DNA from: SSF53 sp036170535 | GTDB lineage: Bacteria; Spirochaetota; Leptospiria; Leptospirales; Leptonemataceae | Length of the DNA stretch: 8,917 nt | Direction: 5' to 3' | NCBI GenBank assembly: GCA_036170535.1 | Contig: JAVHPJ010000155.1 | Location: 1 to 8,917, forward strand | Shown: positions 6,009 through 8,917 of the stretch, one piece after another | Position numbering within the stretch: position 1 is the first letter of the stretch | Layout of the letters: the number at the start of each line of letters is the position of its first letter | Notes under the pieces: generated by a model | What the model saw: the letters and a program-made list of their open reading frames with translations, nothing else | What the model was told of the DNA's origin: nothing | Database searches by the model: none | Made by a program: the position numbers and the translations under genes

Positions 6009-7427
6009 ATGACGCAAACCGCGTGGACGGGAAACGAAGACGGCGGCGCGAGCGAACTCGGCGCGCTGGGCGTCACCGAAATCACGGGGTTTCAGAATCC
6101 GTATGCCAGCGTCGCCCGCGCGCGGGAATTGATCGCGCGCGAGTTTCGCGGCGAAAGCAATATCCCCGGCGGCGCGATTCCGCTCTTGATCCGCCTGCGC
6201 GCGGGCCTCGTCGCCGGCGCGCCGATCACCTGGGGCTACGATCATCCCGACCCCGCGCATCCGGTGCGCGCGCTTTTGAAAGAGATCGTGCGACTGTCGG
6301 GCTACGACTTCGCCGAACCCTACTGGAATCAGCTGCAATACGAACAGGAAGGCTCAGCGCTTATAGTCGCCGGCTACGTGCTGGATCCGGCGGCGACGGC
6401 GGGGCAGGGCGTGCGAGTCGAGCTTACGCCGGCGGTCCGGACGCTGCGTAACTATCGCATCGTGACGCAAAATCAGCCGCTGCTCGATTCGGATCCGACG
6501 CCCGAAAGCGGCTCGCCCTTTCGCATCCGCGGCGTGCGCTTTGAGAAGGATGTAAACGGGGTTGAGCGGATCGTTGATGCGAGTCGCTTTGAGTTTCTCA
6601 AGCTGCACGGATTGCGCCACGACTTCGATCCGCCGCCGCCGATCCAGCCGATTCTCCCGCTGCTCAAGATGTACGAAGACATCCACCTGCAGAAACGCGC
6701 CAATCTGGCGAAGTTTGCGAAAACGATCCTACACGCGCATGTCGACCGCGATGCGAAGGCCAGCCGAATCGCGGAGGTGCTGGCGAAGGTTGTGCGGTTC
6801 TTCGGGATCTATACGGTCTTCAAAGCGCAGCTACAATACATCGAGCCTTCCGGCAACGCGGCGCGGGCTCTTGCGGAGGAGCAGGACTATCTGTTACAGG
6901 ATAGCTGGGGCAAGGCCGGAGTACCGGCGATTTACTCCGGCCTGATCCGACTCGCGAAAAACCAGGCGACGCCGCGCGAGACCAAGTCGCAGATCCAACT
7001 GCACTTTCAGCCGCTGCGCAATCTCTTGATGCACAGTTTCCTCCCGTCGCTGATGGCGAAGGGTTTTGAGGCGCTGTTTCGCGGCCACATCGCCCTGGAT
7101 CATCCGGACCGCGCGCGCGAGCTCTACGATGCAGCCGGCCGCGTGAAACCCGAGATGCAGTCGGAGTTCGCCCGGCTTCGCCATGCCGCGCTCACAAAGC
7201 TCGGGATTGCCGATTATGCGGCGGCCCGTTTGTATGCGCGCATCCCGCCCATCACCGAAGAGGAAATCCTCGTGCTCCAGGAGTCGCTCAGTCGCTACGC
7301 GCAGGACGAAAAAATCAGCACGCGCACCTATGCGGATCTCGCGCCATTGCTCGACGAAAACGAGGTGGAACGCCTGGCCGACGAGCGCGCGGCGGCGGCA
7401 CCGGATCTGGAGTTGGGGGACGGGTGA
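6009..7427 (+). CDS. Putative phage portal-like protein
   Basis: 472 aa from the ATG at 6009; a longer in-frame reading from 5889 would overlap the previous gene. The layout follows dodecameric phage portals. There is an N-terminal helical and strand region with RLRAGLVAGAPITWGYD and a YEQEGSALIVAGYVLD strand pair (about 113-128). Then comes the stem-type sequence FEFLKLHGLRHDFDPPPPIQ, leading into ILPLLKMYEDIHLQKR and a long helix (about 194-250). A central LQDSWGKAGVPAIYSGL region follows. The tail (about 415-461) has ISTRTYADLAP-LLDENEVERLADE, like the portal C-terminus with its thr/arg motif and E-rich helix. In a phage a portal forms the DNA entry channel of the capsid vertex. This rests on pattern only: no terminase or capsid gene lies within view. 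Alternatives are a Mu-gp29-like or other structural protein. Confidence 0.5.
   Translation: MTQTAWTGNEDGGASELGALGVTEITGFQNPYASVARARELIAREFRGESNIPGGAIPLLIRLRAGLVAGAPITWGYDHPDPAHPVRALLKEIVRLSGYDFAEPYWNQLQYEQEGSALIVAGYVLDPAATAGQGVRVELTPAVRTLRNYRIVTQNQPLLDSDPTPESGSPFRIRGVRFEKDVNGVERIVDASRFEFLKLHGLRHDFDPPPPIQPILPLLKMYEDIHLQKRANLAKFAKTILHAHVDRDAKASRIAEVLAKVVRFFGIYTVFKAQLQYIEPSGNAARALAEEQDYLLQDSWGKAGVPAIYSGLIRLAKNQATPRETKSQIQLHFQPLRNLLMHSFLPSLMAKGFEALFRGHIALDHPDRARELYDAAGRVKPEMQSEFARLRHAALTKLGIADYAAARLYARIPPITEEEILVLQESLSRYAQDEKISTRTYADLAPLLDENEVERLADERAAAAPDLELGDG
6913..6943 (+). other. 11-bp perfect inverted repeat inside the portal-like gene
   Basis: AGGCCGGAGTA and TACTCCGGCCT pair perfectly over 11 bp around a 9-base loop (CCGGCGATT). 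The repeat encodes the region GKAGVPAIYSGL. In GC-rich coding DNA such repeats arise by chance more often than elsewhere, but 11 perfect pairs is long. It could be an mRNA structure or a protein-binding site. Confidence 0.4.
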
Positions 7428-7450
7428 CGCATGCGGTTGCGGTCAAGTCA

Positions 7451-7562
7451 CCGCGATGCGCAATTGCAACGCCACGCAACTTCATCCGGGATGCGCCCAT
7501 TGCATCCCTTTACTTAACTTTTTGATTTTGGGGCCTGCGGATCGCTCTGCTACGTTTTCGCT
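7451..7562 (+). promoter_or_regulatory. Recurrent leader, copy 4 (upstream of the 103-aa gene)
   Basis: The element order is the same as in the other copies, though more diverged. CCGCG (7451) is followed by CAACGCCACGCAAC-TTCATCCGG (7467-7489; 16 of 21 core bases match copy 1 over 7469-7489). Then come CATCCCTTTACTTAAC, a T-rich TTTTTGATTTTG, CTGCGGATC, CGCTCTGCTACG and the ATG. There is no Shine-Dalgarno sequence. GCAATTGC (7460-7467) is a small perfect palindrome. Confidence 0.55.
7488..7523 (+). terminator. Candidate intrinsic terminator after the portal-like gene
   Basis: GGGATGC and GCATCCC form a perfect 7-bp stem with a 7-base loop (7488-7508). The T-rich CTTTACTTAACTTTTT follows and ends in five T. 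This is the best intrinsic-terminator shape in the window and lies 61 bases after the stop at 7427. It overlaps recurrent leader copy 4, so it could instead be an attenuator for the next gene. Confidence 0.45.
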
Positions 7563-7874
7563 ATGAGAACGAAACGCAAGAACCAGTCCAACGCCGCTCC
7601 GGTCGCCGCGCCGGAACCGATCCAGTACATCCGGGTGCGCACCTTTGGAGTCTGCCGCCACGGCTGGCGCTGCGGAACCTTTTTCCGACTCTACGAAGCG
7701 GAAGCGCTGGCAAGTTTTCTGCGATCCACGGTGAACGCCCAGGCTTCTACCCGCGAACAGGCGGATCATGCACGGGATGGTATCGCGATCATTAACGACG
7801 ATCGGTATATGACAGAAGCGCAGGTTGCCGAGATGGAAGCGCTCCTGGGCGAGCCGGTTATGCGCGTCAGTTGA
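7563..7874 (+). CDS. Hypothetical protein, 103 aa
   Basis: 103 aa; not recognised. It starts MRTKRKNQSN, followed by an Ala/Pro linker. A beta segment PIQYIRVRTFGVCRHGWRCG has two cysteines five residues apart, C-RHGWR-C, possibly a metal- or disulfide-binding turn. Then come the helix LYEAEALASFLRST, DGIAIINDDRYM and a final acidic helix TEAQVAEMEALLGEP. No signal peptide or membrane segment is seen. The start is supported by the leader running directly into the ATG. It separates the portal-like gene from the next large gene, unlike the usual phage order, so it may be an accessory (moron-like) gene. It ends 63 bases before the next start, in the same frame. Confidence 0.65.
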   Translation: MRTKRKNQSNAAPVAAPEPIQYIRVRTFGVCRHGWRCGTFFRLYEAEALASFLRSTVNAQASTREQADHARDGIAIINDDRYMTEAQVAEMEALLGEPVMRVS

Positions 7875-7880
7875 CCGGGC

Positions 7881-7937
7881 CGCGGATACAAATCCCCGCC
7901 GCTTGACAAACTCACGGGGCGCCGGCCAGCGGCGAAT
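7881..7937 (+). promoter_or_regulatory. CTTGACAAA leader, copy 2 (upstream of the last gene)
   Basis: CGCGGAT (7881-7887) is followed by ATCCCC, then CTTGACAAA (7902-7910), GGGGCGCCGGCCAGCGGC and the GTG start at 7938, 35 bases after the first T of TTGACA. The same spacing occurs before 6009. CGCCGCT (7897-7903) and AGCGGCG (7928-7934) can also pair across the block, which would hide the start region. Confidence 0.5.
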
Positions 7938-8917
7938 GTGCTGACTCACGTCACAGGGAAATCCTTCGGCCGCATCCGCGTGACCCTGCCGGAAGCCGTG
8001 GACCGCGCGGTCCGGCGCCTTGCGCTTGAAGAGTTTGGCGACCGCGCGCCGTATCTCAAGAGCTTCGTAATCAAGCACGCCGGCGACTCGGTCGGCTGGC
8101 TCACGACCGCCGCGCGCGAGCTCCGCCGCGCCGTCATGCACTGGCCGCAGCGCCTGATTGAACGTTATCCCGATCTGATCCGCCGCAAGCTGGCCGAAGA
8201 ACGCCGCATTTACTTCACGCGCTACAATCCGGATTCGATCAACTTCCACACGCTCGACCTGAAACGCGAGGCGATCCTGGGCTTTGTGGTGCATCAGTTC
8301 ACGCACTGGATCGAAGCCGAGCGTGGAAAGCGCCGCCTCGCTGTGATTGCGACGGGCTATTTTCCGCCCAATCCGCCGCTCAAATCCGATGCCCTCAATT
8401 GGGCCGGCGCCGAAGGGCAACGCTTTGTGCGCGAGCACGGTGACCTGGTCAGCACCGACGAAAAGCTCGCGTCCCTGCGCCCCACGGATCGCGTCGCGCT
8501 GGTGACGCTCGAAGGCCGCACGGAGCGGCTCGAAGTCGCCGAGGTCGAAGACGTGCAGGAACTCGTATCGATCGTCGTCGCGCCGGAGGGGCAGGGCAAA
8601 CGGCCCGGCTTTGAATACGCGCGGGCGGTGGATGAGATGACCCTCGCCGGCGACGGCGCGCTCGTCGCGCAGCACTTTCTGGAAGAAGACTACAAGATTA
8701 TTCGCAGGAGAACCCCCATGCCGGAGTTAGAAGAAGAACGCGAACGGGCGCGTAAACGCCCGATCTCGCTGATGGACGTGCGCGCCTACGCGGAGGACGC
8801 GGACAATCGCACGGAGTTTATCGGCTATCTGCGCGAGTTTGCGGAGCGGTTTAACGTTACCCTGAGTCAGGTGTTCGCCGAACCCTTCGCCGGGCTGGGC
8901 GTCGCCGCCAGCGACGA
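7938..8917 (+). CDS. Unknown large protein after the portal-like gene (3'-partial)
   Basis: At least 326 residues, open to the right edge. No in-frame ATG exists near the beginning; the ATG at 7936 is in another frame and stops at once. GTG at 7938 was chosen because it sits at the same distance from CTTGACAAA as the ATG of the portal-like gene. The first residues read LTHVTGKSFGRIRVTLPEAV. A helical region has LTTAARELRRAVMHWPQRLI. Then comes FVVHQFTHWIEAERGKRR (a possible H-x3-H metal pair near residue 118) and a beta-rich part with RVALVTLEGRTERLEVAEVE. A charged helix PELEEERERARKR and an ISLMDVRAYAEDADNRTEF segment follow. No known family is recognised; by position it could be a head-assembly, protease or scaffold-type protein, but this is inference. 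A strong internal ribosome site at 8706 could yield a shorter product. Confidence 0.7.
   Translation, partial: MLTHVTGKSFGRIRVTLPEAVDRAVRRLALEEFGDRAPYLKSFVIKHAGDSVGWLTTAARELRRAVMHWPQRLIERYPDLIRRKLAEERRIYFTRYNPDSINFHTLDLKREAILGFVVHQFTHWIEAERGKRRLAVIATGYFPPNPPLKSDALNWAGAEGQRFVREHGDLVSTDEKLASLRPTDRVALVTLEGRTERLEVAEVEDVQELVSIVVAPEGQGKRPGFEYARAVDEMTLAGDGALVAQHFLEEDYKIIRRRTPMPELEEERERARKRPISLMDVRAYAEDADNRTEFIGYLREFAERFNVTLSQVFAEPFAGLGVAASD
8706..8720 (+). promoter_or_regulatory. Internal in-frame Shine-Dalgarno and ATG
   Basis: AGGAG (8706-8710), seven bases of AACCCCC, then ATG at 8718 (codon 261 of the long frame). It is a better ribosome site than that of the gene's own GTG. The protein from here begins MPELEEERERARKR, a charged helix. 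It could give a separate C-terminal product, or it could be chance. Confidence 0.4.

Noticed and set aside
3455..7562. Integron cassette array (small one-way genes with similar gaps)
   Set aside because: The repeats lack paired GTTRRRY/RYYYAAC core sites and the long imperfect symmetry of attC. They are fixed to start codons rather than to gene ends, and no integron integrase is seen.
2440..7562. CRISPR array
   Set aside because: The repeated elements are over 600 bases apart, diverged, and separated by genes.
8000..8013. 14-bp perfect palindrome GGACCGCGCGGTCC
   Set aside because: It lies in Arg/Ala/Val-rich coding sequence of very high GC, where such palindromes arise easily, and no partner copy was found.
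7482..8675. Long reverse-strand open frame opposite the last gene
   Set aside because: It lies antisense to the + frame that has a leader-matched start and a sensible composition. Its translation is rich in Arg, Phe and His in the way of GC-rich shadows, and it crosses the 7563 gene and two leaders.

Overview
The window is a GC-rich bacterial or phage/plasmid-type segment with every credible gene on the + strand. The organism cannot be named from the sequence. The coding density and the secreted multi-repeat beta-propeller-like protein at the left edge fit an environmental Gram-negative lineage of the Acidobacteriota, Verrucomicrobiota or Planctomycetota kind, but this is a guess from style only. 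No tRNA, rRNA, CRISPR array, transposase, integrase or terminase is visible.

Left part (1-2231): the 3' portion of a large gene for a probably exported protein. It has the end of a fibronectin-III-like domain, three BNR/Asp-box motifs and two copies of a C-terminal domain. Its codon use is visibly more A/T-tolerant than that of everything to its right. A 329-base gap (2232-2560) follows and probably holds the junction between two kinds of DNA.

Right part (2561-8917): a tight one-way array of nine genes, mostly small and unrecognised. In order they are: an ArdC-like antirestriction protein with an HELAH metallopeptidase motif (2561-3454); a 118-aa protein with a faint immunity-protein look (3542-3898); a 72-aa basic helical protein (4020-4238); a 194-aa protein with a WGYEQT motif (4361-4945); a truncated 90-aa paralogue of it (4956-5228); an unknown 190-aa protein (5374-5946); a 472-aa phage-portal-like protein (6009-7427); an unknown 103-aa protein (7563-7874); and an unknown protein of at least 326 aa that runs off the right edge (7938-8917). 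The mixture of an anti-restriction factor, a portal-like protein and many small orphan genes points to a prophage, phage-plasmid or related mobile element.

The main unexplained signal is in the gaps. The same upstream DNA recurs in front of unrelated genes. A roughly 100-120 base leader (core CGCAAC-CCGGCCGG, then a pyrimidine-rich tract, then TTCGCAGATC, then CTCTGCTCGAACGCG and the ATG) precedes the genes at 2561, 4361, 5374 and 7563. A hairpin-AGGAGG-CCAAC-ATG module precedes 2561 and 4020. A third leader containing CTTGACAAA, with identical spacing to the start codon, precedes 6009 and 7938. These families suggest coordinated expression of an accessory gene set and also settle several start codons.
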